Of a stretch of 64,000 nt of DNA, positions 39,620-47,784 are shown piece by piece. A model generated the notes under the pieces. It had not been told where the DNA came from and made no database searches. It was given only the letters and a program-made list of their open reading frames with translations. Position 1 is the first letter of the stretch, and each line of letters starts with the position of its first letter. Location: the NCBI GenBank assembly GCA_947503275.1, contig CANNCZ010000001.1:1054001-1118000 (forward strand). Direction: 5' to 3'. Made by a program: the position numbers and the translations under genes. Source of the DNA: an uncultured Erythrobacter sp. Its GTDB lineage: Bacteria; Pseudomonadota; Alphaproteobacteria; Sphingomonadales; Sphingomonadaceae.

Positions 39620-40351
39620 TTAGCGACACACTCCAACCCAGCGCGTGCTTTGGTCGAGGTGGAAGTGGTCCGCATGGGCCGCGTTGAAATCAGGTGAGAG
39701 AACGGTGGCAAAGACACCGCATGCATCATCGCGGATAAAGCGCAGGAATGCCGCAGCGTCAGCGTCTCCGTCCCAATCATCAAGGACGCTGACCCGTCTG
39801 CCATCAGCGAGCACAAAGGCTGAGATGTCAATCGCATTGGAGGTTGCGTGTTCGCTCCACCCGCCGCCAGAGCCACTGCCTCGCATCCGGCGGCAATTGA
39901 ACGCTCCCATATGTTCGATCCGCACCACTTCGCTGCCCAGATATTCACGCGCAGCCAGTTCGACGCTTTTAGCACGCCATAGCGCAAGGCCAGTTGCAAC
40001 GGGGCAAGTCACGGCGGGGCTGTTGGGCGCAAGAGGAAATGCTTCAAGCTGTGTGCGGTCAGGGCGTGCACAGGCCCCCTCTCCGGTCGCAGGCAAGGCA
40101 GCATAGGCGACCTCACTGCGATCCAGTACGGCGCGGCATTCAGGTGTATCAGCTTTGAGTGCAGTTAGCTTTGTCGCGGTTGCCCATCCGATTGGGTCGC
40201 GCAAATCGAGCGGCGCAATCGGATTGTGTTCAGGGTGCGCGCTAAGCCAATTCCACCCTGCAAGCCCTGCAATGCCAATTGCGGCAAGCAACAGCACGCG
40301 CGGCATAATGCGCCCTGCTCTCTTGCGCTTTGTTCGTGCTTTGCGCGCCAT
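39620..40351 (-). CDS. Extensin-like (DUF, LAS-type) periplasmic carboxypeptidase-like protein
   Basis: This 243-residue protein has a basic N-terminus, a membrane/signal segment at about 17-35, and an extensin-like C-terminal domain. HATSNAIDISAF near residue 169 and HADHFHLD near 228, the latter with an H-x-x-H-x-H pattern, give the zinc ligands expected of the LAS superfamily that includes D-Ala-D-Ala peptidases; four cysteines around them may form disulfides. Start ATG 40351 has GAGG 5 bases upstream. It lies 16 bases downstream of dnaE2, so it is probably transcribed with a DNA-damage operon, an unexpected setting for a cell wall enzyme. Confidence 0.7.
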   Translation of the reverse strand: MARKARTKRKRAGRIMPRVLLLAAIGIAGLAGWNWLSAHPEHNPIAPLDLRDPIGWATATKLTALKADTPECRAVLDRSEVAYAALPATGEGACARPDRTQLEAFPLAPNSPAVTCPVATGLALWRAKSVELAAREYLGSEVVRIEHMGAFNCRRMRGSGSGGGWSEHATSNAIDISAFVLADGRRVSVLDDWDGDADAAAFLRFIRDDACGVFATVLSPDFNAAHADHFHLDQSTRWVGVCR

Positions 40352-40367
40352 TTCGCCCTCATTTAAC

Positions 40368-43300
40368 TCAGTGGAAATCGCGTGACTTCGGAATAATTCG
40401 ATGATTGCGCGGATGCCCTCTTGGGCCCGGTAGCGGATCGATCAAATCGCGTTCCTTAACAAGCGGCGTCTTACGCCCAATCAACGGCGAATTAACATGA
40501 TCCGCACGCGCGACAGGGGAATTGAGCATATCATCGGATAGGGCATAAAGTTGGTCGCTCGCATCGTGCATGTGTTGAGCGATGACATGGATCACCTCGT
40601 CATCATATTCGACCCGGCCACGCACTTCCATCAACCGCGCGCCCATCACCACCCGGCGCTGTTTCTCTTTCAGATCAGGCCACACGACAAGGTTCACGAC
40701 CCCCGTTTCATCCTCCAACGTGATAAAGCACACACCCTTGGCACTGCCTGGCCGTTGCCGGATCAACACGACACCTGCGACACGGACCATGCTGCGATAT
40801 TTGCGATCTCTGAGATCGCATGCACGCACAAAACCCCGCTCTGCCAAAGACGGACGCAAAAACGCCAATGGATGTGCTTTAAGAGATAAGCGCGTGGTCT
40901 GGTAATCCGCCACGACCTCCTCTGACATCGCCATAGAAGGGAGCTGCGTGAGCGCGCGTTCGGCACCTTCATCACGCTGCGCTGCGGCTTTGAACAGAGG
41001 CAAGTCTGGCGCAGTAATTAAACTGCGCGCATCCCAAAGCGCTTGACGGCGCGGAAGGTTCAGAGAGGTAAAGCAGTCTGCGCTCGCAAGCAGTTCAACA
41101 TGCGACGGCGAAAGCCCAGCACGCTCCTGCAGTTCTGCAACATCGCGGTAAAGGCCCTCATCCTCTCGGGCAGCAATCAGATCCGCTGCAACATGTTCAG
41201 GCAAGCCATCAACCTGCCTCAGACCAAGCCGCAGCGCGATATGGCGGTCCATCCGACCTTCCTGTGTTCCGCCAGCCTCTCCGACCTGCTCCAATGTACA
41301 ATCCCACGCGCTGCCATTCACATCGGCGGGCAGCACCACGACCCCATGCTCGCGCGCATCACGGACAATCTGTGCAGGCGCATAAAAACCCATTGGCTGC
41401 GAGTTCAAAAGCGCGGCGGCAAAGGCTGCCGGGAAATGGCATTTCAGCCAGCTAGATACGTAAACTAGATGCGCGAAACTCGCCGCGTGGCTTTCGGGAA
41501 AACCGTATTCGCCAAAGCCCTTGATCTGGTTGAAGCACCTTTGTGCAAACTCCGCATCATAGCCGCGCTCTACCATCCGCCCGACCATCATATCCTCCAA
41601 TTCATGCACCATCCCCCGCGACCGAAAAGTCGCCATCGCCTTGCGCAGGCGATTTGCTTCGATCGGAGAGAATTTGGCGGCATCAAGTGCGATCTTCATG
41701 GCCTGCTCTTGGAAAATCGGCACGCCCAGCGTCCGCGCAAGAATTGACGACAGCTCATCAGGCGGGCCGTGAGCACCGCACGGCGCAGGAATTTGTACAG
41801 GCTCTGCACCCCGGCGACGTTTCAGGTAAGGGTGCACCATATCGCCTTGGATCGGGCCAGGCCGCACAATCGCGACCTGAATTACAAGGTCATAAAATTC
41901 GCGCGGGCGCAGGCGCGGCAGCATGTTCATCTGCGCGCGGCTTTCCACCTGAAACACGCCCAGCGAATCCCCCTTGCGCAGCATCGCATAAGTTTCCGAA
42001 TCCTCACGCGGGACGCTCGCTAATGTCAGCGTACGGTCGTGATGCGCATCCAACAGATCGAGGCATTTCTTGATACAGGTCAACATTCCCAAAGCGAGCA
42101 CGTCGACTTTCAGGATGCCAAGCGCCTCAATATCGTCCTTATCCCACTCGATAAAAGAGCGATCCGGCATCGCACCATTACCAATCGGCACCGTCTCAGT
42201 CAGCGCGCCTTGCGTCAGAATAAAGCCACCCACGTGCTGCGACAGATGACGGGGCATTCCGATCATCTGCTCGGTTAGCTTTAGGACACGGCGCAAGTGC
42301 GGATCGCTAAGATCCATGCCGATATCCTCGACATGCGCCTCCCCGATAGAGCGGCCCATTCCGCCCCAGACCGTGCGCGCGAGCGAACTGGTAACATCCT
42401 CGGATAGCCCCATCACTTTGCCGACCTCACGGATCGCCATGCGCGGGCGATAATGAATGACGGTTGCGGTCAACCCCGCCCGGTGACGGCCATACTTCTC
42501 ATAAATATACTGGATCACTTCCTCACGCCGTTCGTGCTCAAAATCGACATCGATATCGGGCGGTTCTTTGCGTTCTTCAGAGATGAAACGGTCGAATAGA
42601 AGCTGGTGTTTAGCCGGATCGACGCTGGTGATTTCGAGGCAATAGCAAACCGCCGAATTGGCCGCACTGCCGCGACCTTGGCAAAGGATTGGCGGCTCCA
42701 CACTCCGAGCGAAATCGACGATGTCTTTGATTGTGAGGAAATAGCGCGCAAGATCCAGCTTTGCGATCAAGGCAAGTTCGCGCTCCAACGTGTCATGGAC
42801 GCTATCGGGCACACCGCTGGGATAGCGCCGCTCTGCCCCGCGCCATGTCTCAACCTCCAGATATTCCTGCGGGGCCATATCATCGGGGTAGATTTCCTCC
42901 GGATATTCATAGCGCAGTTCATCGAGGCTAAAATCACAAGCGTCAGCCACCGCGCGCGCGGCCTCAATCGCACGCGGCCAGCGTTCGAATAGACGGCACA
43001 TTTCAGCCGGCGATTTGAGGTGCCGTTCGGAATTGGGGTGGAGCAAATGCCCGGCCTGCGCGACGGTCACCTTATTCGCAATCGCCGTCATCACATCATG
43101 CAAAGGGCGCCGCTCTGGCGCGTGGTAATGCACATCATTGGTCGCCAGCAGGCCCAATCCATTGGCGTGTGCCCACGCATCCAACTGGTCTATCCGGGCA
43201 ATATCATCCCCGCGATAGAGATAACTCACTGCCAGATGTCGCAGTGTCGGAAGACCGCACACAAGATGCGGCAAAAGATCAGGCAATGCGCCTGACACTT

Positions 43301-43847
43301 CGCCATTCCAATCGCTACCATCCAGCGCGACAACATTGTTTGCCCAAGACGGGATCGTGAAAGTCGCCTTGAGGTCATCCGGCGGGATCAGGATCAACTG
43401 TACATCGTCACTATGCGCTGCGAGCATCTCAAGGCTGATCTCGCAAACACCCTTTTCCTGCCATCCGCCGGTGAGTGTCTGCATCCGCCCTGCGCTGATC
43501 AAACGGCACAGATGACCATAGCCAACGCGATTTTTGGGATAGGCGAGGAAGGTAAGCCCTTCGACCGTTTCGATCCGAGTGCCGATCACCGGGCGCAGTT
43601 TCAGCGTCGCTGCCTCTGTGTGCACGCGCACCACGCCTGCAAAGCTGTTCGTATCGGCAATCCCAATCGCGTCATAGCCGAGCGCGTGTGCCGTCATCGC
43701 AAGGTCAACCGCATCGGAGGCCCCGCGCAAAAAACTAAAACAACTGACAAGTCCCAATTCAACAAAGGGCGCGCGCGGTGGCGGCTCGATCAAGTCCGGA
43801 TCAATCGCCAACGTGCGTTTATCAGGAGTAAGCGGTGCGTCGGGCAT
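40368..43847 (-). CDS. dnaE2: Error-prone DNA polymerase DnaE2 (C-family)
   Basis: DnaE2 (ImuC) is the translesion C-family polymerase used in SOS mutagenesis with ImuA and ImuB. The 1159-residue protein opens with a PHP domain in which the usual H-x-H is replaced (ELGLVSCFSFLRGASDAVDL), consistent with loss of proofreading metal sites in this branch. The polymerase motif PDIDVDFEHERR near 435 holds the catalytic aspartates, and the C-terminal OB domain contains GVCFITLEDETGVVNLVVWP. It starts at ATG 43847, adjacent to the stop of the UdgX gene, in the order radical SAM, udgX, dnaE2, extensin-like. A LexA box upstream of the first gene links it to DNA damage. Confidence 0.94.
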   Translation of the reverse strand: MPDAPLTPDKRTLAIDPDLIEPPPRAPFVELGLVSCFSFLRGASDAVDLAMTAHALGYDAIGIADTNSFAGVVRVHTEAATLKLRPVIGTRIETVEGLTFLAYPKNRVGYGHLCRLISAGRMQTLTGGWQEKGVCEISLEMLAAHSDDVQLILIPPDDLKATFTIPSWANNVVALDGSDWNGEVSGALPDLLPHLVCGLPTLRHLAVSYLYRGDDIARIDQLDAWAHANGLGLLATNDVHYHAPERRPLHDVMTAIANKVTVAQAGHLLHPNSERHLKSPAEMCRLFERWPRAIEAARAVADACDFSLDELRYEYPEEIYPDDMAPQEYLEVETWRGAERRYPSGVPDSVHDTLERELALIAKLDLARYFLTIKDIVDFARSVEPPILCQGRGSAANSAVCYCLEITSVDPAKHQLLFDRFISEERKEPPDIDVDFEHERREEVIQYIYEKYGRHRAGLTATVIHYRPRMAIREVGKVMGLSEDVTSSLARTVWGGMGRSIGEAHVEDIGMDLSDPHLRRVLKLTEQMIGMPRHLSQHVGGFILTQGALTETVPIGNGAMPDRSFIEWDKDDIEALGILKVDVLALGMLTCIKKCLDLLDAHHDRTLTLASVPREDSETYAMLRKGDSLGVFQVESRAQMNMLPRLRPREFYDLVIQVAIVRPGPIQGDMVHPYLKRRRGAEPVQIPAPCGAHGPPDELSSILARTLGVPIFQEQAMKIALDAAKFSPIEANRLRKAMATFRSRGMVHELEDMMVGRMVERGYDAEFAQRCFNQIKGFGEYGFPESHAASFAHLVYVSSWLKCHFPAAFAAALLNSQPMGFYAPAQIVRDAREHGVVVLPADVNGSAWDCTLEQVGEAGGTQEGRMDRHIALRLGLRQVDGLPEHVAADLIAAREDEGLYRDVAELQERAGLSPSHVELLASADCFTSLNLPRRQALWDARSLITAPDLPLFKAAAQRDEGAERALTQLPSMAMSEEVVADYQTTRLSLKAHPLAFLRPSLAERGFVRACDLRDRKYRSMVRVAGVVLIRQRPGSAKGVCFITLEDETGVVNLVVWPDLKEKQRRVVMGARLMEVRGRVEYDDEVIHVIAQHMHDASDQLYALSDDMLNSPVARADHVNSPLIGRKTPLVKERDLIDPLPGPRGHPRNHRIIPKSRDFH

Positions 43848-45293
43848 TCACGCCCCCATCTGCGATAAACGCGCCTTTACCGCCGACAGATCACGCACGA
43901 ACAACGCCGCCTGTTCATCGCGCGCGGCGCCTTCTAACCGCAGTAGGTAGGATGGATGCGCGGTGACCCACAATTCGGCGCCATCTTCCAGCGCAATAGC
44001 TGCCCCACGCGCTTTAGAAATGCTGACCGTTTTGCCTAACAGCCCCCGAGCCGCCGATGCACCCAGTGCCAGCACCACGCGCGGTTTGACCACCGCTCGT
44101 TCTGCTTCAAGCCACCAACGGCAAGTGTCGATCTCTTTAGCCGTGGGCGAGTGGTGAATGCGGCGTCTTCCCTTTGCGCGAAATTTGAAATGTTTGACCG
44201 CATTTGTGACATAGGCGGCGCTGCGGTCGATCCCGGCTTGCGCAAGATATTGGTCGAGCAATTGCCCCGCTGGCCCCACAAATGGGAGGCCCTGCACATC
44301 CTCCTGATCACCCGGTTGTTCGCCCACAATCATCAAAGCTGCACCGGACGCGCCCTTCCCCATAACCGCGCGTGTGCCGCAATCGGCAATCGCGCAATCG
44401 CGGCATGTGTGGATGGCGCTGCCGATGGCCTCCAACGTCGCAGGCAGTTCACGCGCTTCACGTTCACCTGCCGCAACCATCCCTGCCTCGCGCGCCTGTG
44501 CACCCGCGATAAGTTCAGGGATCAGCTCCGCCTCTGGCATATTCTTCCAATATTTCTTGGGCATCTCGGCCATCATCGCCCCGACCTTCAATCGCGCGGG
44601 GTTGAAGATTGAAGCGTAATAGGACTTCCACAGCTCCTCGACCGGGTCGTCTTGCGGGGCATCGCTGCGGTCCGCTGGGCCGCTTTCGCGCATAACCTCG
44701 CCATCCCAGTGAATGCATCCTCGCGGGGTCAGGATCGACCATTTCATATTGGCAAAACGGCGCATGAAGAACCCGGCATTGGCGCGCACAATGTGATGAT
44801 CAGGCTCAAACCAGGCGACGTAATATTCGCCGTCATCCGTTTCGACTTCGCGAAAGCGGACAAAGGCGTGCATTTTGTGGCTGTCACGGCGCACCGATTT
44901 ATCGAGTTCCTCGATCCGGCGGACATCGGCATCAGCCTTATCCTCCATCGCGCGCGAATTGGATTGGAGCTGCCACAACATTCGATAGAGCAGCGCAAAC
45001 CGCTCTGGATCAGAATGCAACGCGGCATTCCGAGCGAGCTTCATAAAGCGCTTACTCACACGGACAGGTGCGGCACCTCCATCCGCCACGGGTATGCGAG
45101 AGGGCCCGCCGACCGCGAACAGATCGTCTGTTCCACCCGGCTCAACCCAACTTACTCTATCGGGCGGCACATCGCATTGGATCAAGGCGCGCGCCCGCTC
45201 CCTCCAAAAAGCGAAGTCATCGGGCGCAGGCAGATGCACAACATAGTGCGAGCCCAGCGCCGCATTCTGCATCGATGGCGCGCGCGCAGCCAT
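43848..45293 (-). CDS. UdgX-type uracil-DNA glycosylase with N-terminal DUF4130-like domain
   Basis: The 481-residue protein fuses an N-terminal DUF4130-like domain (about residues 1-250, with VRFREVETDDGEYYVAWFEPDHHI) to a C-terminal family-4-like uracil glycosylase. The latter has C-x2-C near 293, the motif GEQPGDQEDVQGLPFVGPAG near 322-341, and RRRIHHSPTAKEI near 376-388, which corresponds to the R-R-I-H loop of UdgX, whose histidine forms a covalent bond with the sugar after uracil removal. AHPSYLLRLE is the second-strand motif. ATG at 45293 overlaps the stop of the upstream radical SAM gene by one base, so the two are translated together. The fused architecture is shared with other alphaproteobacteria. 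Confidence 0.85.
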   Translation of the reverse strand: MAARAPSMQNAALGSHYVVHLPAPDDFAFWRERARALIQCDVPPDRVSWVEPGGTDDLFAVGGPSRIPVADGGAAPVRVSKRFMKLARNAALHSDPERFALLYRMLWQLQSNSRAMEDKADADVRRIEELDKSVRRDSHKMHAFVRFREVETDDGEYYVAWFEPDHHIVRANAGFFMRRFANMKWSILTPRGCIHWDGEVMRESGPADRSDAPQDDPVEELWKSYYASIFNPARLKVGAMMAEMPKKYWKNMPEAELIPELIAGAQAREAGMVAAGEREARELPATLEAIGSAIHTCRDCAIADCGTRAVMGKGASGAALMIVGEQPGDQEDVQGLPFVGPAGQLLDQYLAQAGIDRSAAYVTNAVKHFKFRAKGRRRIHHSPTAKEIDTCRWWLEAERAVVKPRVVLALGASAARGLLGKTVSISKARGAAIALEDGAELWVTAHPSYLLRLEGAARDEQAALFVRDLSAVKARLSQMGA

Positions 45294-46537
45294 CAAAACA
45301 ACTCCAATTGTTCCTGACGCGGGGCCAGCATTGCGCGCAGATCCGCGCGGTCCGTCAATGTGGTGGGTCGCCAATCCAGCGCTACCAAAAACGGGCGGAC
45401 TTTAGCGATGGATTGGGTCAGTTTCGCCACATCATCCAACCGGAGCGTTCGGTGGCGCCGAGCAGTTAAGATACGACCCACCGCCGTTGTGCCCAATCCC
45501 GGCACACGCAACAATTGCTCCTTTGATGCGCGGTTCACATCGACCGGGAATTGTCCGCGAAACTTCAATGCCCATGCCAGCTTCGGATCAATATCCAGCG
45601 GCAGATTGCCATTACGATCCGTCGCCTGCGCGACCTCTCCCGGCGCATAACCATAAAACCGCATCAGCCAGTCCGACTGATACAAACGGTGTTCGCGCAT
45701 CAAAGGTGGGCGTTTAAGCGGCAGAACCGCGCTCGCATCGGGGATTGGGGAAAAGGCGCTATAATACACGCGGCGCAGGCCAAAATTGCCATAAAGCGCG
45801 CTTGCCCGACCGACGATATCAGCATCATTGGCCGCATCCGCCCCCACAATCATCTGTGTCGATTGGCCCGCCGGAGCAAAGCGCGGCGCGTGTTTGAAAC
45901 GCTTCCTCTCATCCTTCGCCTGAATGATCCGCGACTTGGTCTTAGCCAGCGCCCCTTCGATCTGGCGTTCATCCTTATCCGGGGCAAGCCGGGTCAACCC
46001 TTCGCGCGTGGGCAGTTCGACATTGATCGATACGCGGTCCGCATACAGCCCTGCCTGATGGATCAGCTCAGGGTCTGCCTCTGGGATCGTTTTCAGATGG
46101 ATATAGCCGCGAAAATCGTGCTCTTCGCGCAATATCCGCGCGCATTCGACCATCTGCTCCATCGTATGGTTTGAGCTTTTGATGATCCCTGAGGACAGGA
46201 ACAACCCCTCTATATAATTGCGCTTGTAGAAGTTGATCGTGAGGTCCGCGACTTCTTGAGGCGTAAAACGTGCGCGGCGCACATTCGAGCTTTTGCGGTT
46301 GATGCAGTAGTGGCAATCGAAAATGCAGTGATTGGTCAGCAGGATTTTGAGCAGCGAAATGCACCGGCCATCGGGGGCATAGGCATGGCAAATCCCCATC
46401 CCCTCGGTTGAGCCCACGCCTTTGCCGCCAATCGAATTCTTCTTCGCCGTTCCCGATGACGCGCACGACGCATCATACTTCGCAGCATCAGCGAGGATTT
46501 CGAGGCGTTTGCGCAAAGAGAGTTGAGAATGGGTCAT
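45293..46537 (-). CDS. Putative DNA modification/repair radical SAM protein
   Basis: This 414-residue protein belongs to the radical SAM group often next to UdgX (TIGR03916-like). KYDASCASSG is near residue 21, and the cluster-binding CIFDCHYC motif (C-x3-C-x2-C) is near residue 72, followed by FLSSGI and a TIM-barrel core. The C-terminus holds a helix-hairpin-helix motif (LLRVPGLGTTAVGRIL), consistent with DNA binding. The reaction is not known. ATG 46537 is chosen because the LexA box at 46552-46566 is directly upstream; an ATG 13 codons earlier would put the box inside the gene. It is the first gene of the operon with udgX and dnaE2. Confidence 0.85.
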   Translation of the reverse strand: MTHSQLSLRKRLEILADAAKYDASCASSGTAKKNSIGGKGVGSTEGMGICHAYAPDGRCISLLKILLTNHCIFDCHYCINRKSSNVRRARFTPQEVADLTINFYKRNYIEGLFLSSGIIKSSNHTMEQMVECARILREEHDFRGYIHLKTIPEADPELIHQAGLYADRVSINVELPTREGLTRLAPDKDERQIEGALAKTKSRIIQAKDERKRFKHAPRFAPAGQSTQMIVGADAANDADIVGRASALYGNFGLRRVYYSAFSPIPDASAVLPLKRPPLMREHRLYQSDWLMRFYGYAPGEVAQATDRNGNLPLDIDPKLAWALKFRGQFPVDVNRASKEQLLRVPGLGTTAVGRILTARRHRTLRLDDVAKLTQSIAKVRPFLVALDWRPTTLTDRADLRAMLAPRQEQLELF

Positions 46538-46551
46538 AGGATCACAGAGAT

Positions 46552-46566
46552 GTTCCTTATATGTTC
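46552..46566 (-). promoter_or_regulatory. LexA (SOS) box before the radical SAM-udgX-dnaE2 operon
   Basis: GTTC-CTTATAT-GTTC is an exact match to the alphaproteobacterial LexA-binding direct repeat GTTC-N7-GTTC (46552-46555 and 46563-46566). It lies 15 bases upstream of the radical SAM start codon and overlaps an A/T-rich stretch that could be the -10 region. Confidence 0.8.
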
Positions 46567-46628
46567 TCTCAATCATTTCACCAGTGCAAATGTTGCACTT
46601 GAACGGGAACCCACCGGCTTATGGTGCG

Positions 46629-46634
46629 TATAAT
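46629..46634 (+). promoter_or_regulatory. Consensus -10 element for the lipoprotein gene
   Basis: A perfect TATAAT is present in the correct orientation; GGAACC lies 17 bases upstream in place of a normal -35 hexamer. Transcription would begin near 46641 and give a 5' leader of about 108 bases before the ATG at 46749. Confidence 0.45.
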
Positions 46635-46657
46635 TGCAACGGACCGGGCCCCTCTGG

Positions 46658-46742
46658 CGAGCAATCCTGCTCGTGATGTCGGACGTAATCGCGGCGGTTG
46701 CCGCTTTTCTTAGAAAGGGGGCACCGTGCTCCCTTAAGGGAG
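46658..46742 (+). ncRNA. Structured 5' leader RNA with alternative hairpins
   Basis: The leader contains successive perfect hairpins: CGAGCA/TGCTCG (46658-46673) and GCGGC/GCCGC (46691-46704). Next comes a pair of mutually exclusive hairpins. Hairpin A is GGGGGCA with TGCTCCC (46717-46733). Hairpin B is CTCCC-TTAA-GGGAG (46729-46742). They share CTCCC. Hairpin B hides the only ribosome site (GGGAG, 6 bases before the ATG); hairpin A frees it. This is the shape of a translational switch such as a riboswitch, thermometer or protein-binding leader. No known family was recognised, and formation of the structures is inference from complementarity. Confidence 0.45.
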
Positions 46743-46748
46743 TATCTA

Positions 46749-47318
46749 ATGAACAAGTTCGTATACGCTTCAATTCTTGGTGCCGGCTCGCTCGCACTCG
46801 CCGCTTGCGGTTCTGATGAAGCGGCCTCTGCTGGTGCAGCAGACGCAGATCCAATCACCATGGCCGAAGTCGAAGCTGCCCAATCAGCTTGGGGCGATGG
46901 CATCGTTGCGATCGGCGCAACGTTTACCGAAGAAGGCGATTTCAGCGCACGTGCAAGCGAACATATTGCAACGCATTACGCCTATGGCGAAGATGCGACG
47001 ATCCTCTTCAAGCCAACCCTGGCAGCCGAAGATCAATTCCGCGAGACCACCGAAGAAGCGCTGAGCTATTTCGTAGGCACTGAGGGCACCGAAGATGGCG
47101 GTTTTGCCATTGCCCCTTACACAGCCGTTCGCTGGGAAAACAACGGGACAGTCATTTCTGACAGCGGCGACATGGCAGTGGCCATGGGTAATTATTTCTT
47201 CACCGGTACAGACGGTGCTGAAACTAAAGTCGAGTATTCGTTCGCTTACGAAAAAGACGAAAATGGCGAACTGAAAATCGTTCTACACCACAGCTCGCTG
47301 CCTTTCAGCGCAAGCTAA
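46749..47318 (+). CDS. Exported lipoprotein with NTF2/SnoaL-like domain
   Basis: The 189-residue protein has a lipoprotein signal with the lipobox ending at C20 (LALAAC). The mature part matches the layout of SnoaL/NTF2-like domains: an N-terminal helix (VEAAQSAWGDGIVAIG), a YAYGEDATILFKPT strand region, and a C-terminal sheet YSFAYEKDENGELKIVLHHSSLPF, where the K-I-V-x-H-H-S-S pattern is common in this fold. The fold serves many small-molecule enzymes and binding proteins, and no active-site set was identified. The start has GGGAG 6 bases upstream, inside a switch-like hairpin. Oriented divergently from the SOS operon. Confidence 0.6.
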   Translation: MNKFVYASILGAGSLALAACGSDEAASAGAADADPITMAEVEAAQSAWGDGIVAIGATFTEEGDFSARASEHIATHYAYGEDATILFKPTLAAEDQFRETTEEALSYFVGTEGTEDGGFAIAPYTAVRWENNGTVISDSGDMAVAMGNYFFTGTDGAETKVEYSFAYEKDENGELKIVLHHSSLPFSAS

Positions 47319-47335
47319 TTGGCACGCTGACAAAC

Positions 47336-47369
47336 AAAGGGGCTGGAGCGTTGCTCTAGCCCCTTTTTT
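47336..47369. terminator. Rho-independent terminator after the lipoprotein gene
   Basis: GGGGCT-G-GAGC pairs with GCTC-T-AGCCCC (47339-47349 with 47353-47363) across a three-base loop, followed by six T residues (47364-47369). The A-rich bases before it make it likely to work also for the convergent PilZ gene. Confidence 0.88.
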
Positions 47370-47385
47370 GTGGCCACCGCTGCGA

Positions 47386-47721
47386 TCAAATTCTTTGAAG
47401 TTTTTGCTTTTGCAAGCTGATATCGGCGCCATCCATTGAGCAAAGATGATCCAGCACAGCAGGATGCATTTCACCTTTGAATGACACTCCGGCAAACCGG
47501 CCATCGATCCATGCGATAATACCAAGCGGGGCGTGAATGCCGCCCACCTTCATGGTGACGCGATCACCGACAGTGGCGAATCCTCGACTTGCCTTGATCT
47601 TGCAGCCGCTTTCCGAAATGTCGATCAAATCAACATAGACGACGCGCGACTGCACACGGCTCTTCACCATCAGGCTTAGAGGGCGGCGTTTTCTTGCGCG
47701 GGATACTTCTTGCGTAACCAT
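47386..47721 (-). CDS. PilZ domain protein
   Basis: This 111-residue protein is a single PilZ domain. The c-di-GMP-binding pattern is present: RKRRPLSLMV near residues 10-19 gives the RxxxR-like arginines and DISESGCKIK near 34-43 gives the D/N-x-S-x-x-G motif. The domain continues with VGDRVTMKVG and AWIDGRFAGVSFKG. Free-standing PilZ proteins bind c-di-GMP and signal by protein contact. The start at ATG 47721 is preferred over a TTG six codons upstream. The gene is convergent with the lipoprotein gene, sharing a terminator. Confidence 0.8.
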   Translation of the reverse strand: MVTQEVSRARKRRPLSLMVKSRVQSRVVYVDLIDISESGCKIKASRGFATVGDRVTMKVGGIHAPLGIIAWIDGRFAGVSFKGEMHPAVLDHLCSMDGADISLQKQKLQRI

Positions 47722-47784
47722 GCGATTGATATTGCACAAATTTGTAAACGAAGATTAAGCGAGTGGTTAAGGGGTTCTTAGTCA

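Noticed and set aside
44652..45317. 221-residue plus-strand frame antisense to the UdgX gene
   Set aside because: It is opposite a well-supported operon and has no family signal.
46606..46630. GGAAC-N16-CGTA, possible general-stress sigma factor promoter before the NTF2-like lipoprotein
   Set aside because: The -10 part differs from CGTT and a perfect TATAAT overlaps it, so a housekeeping promoter is more likely.
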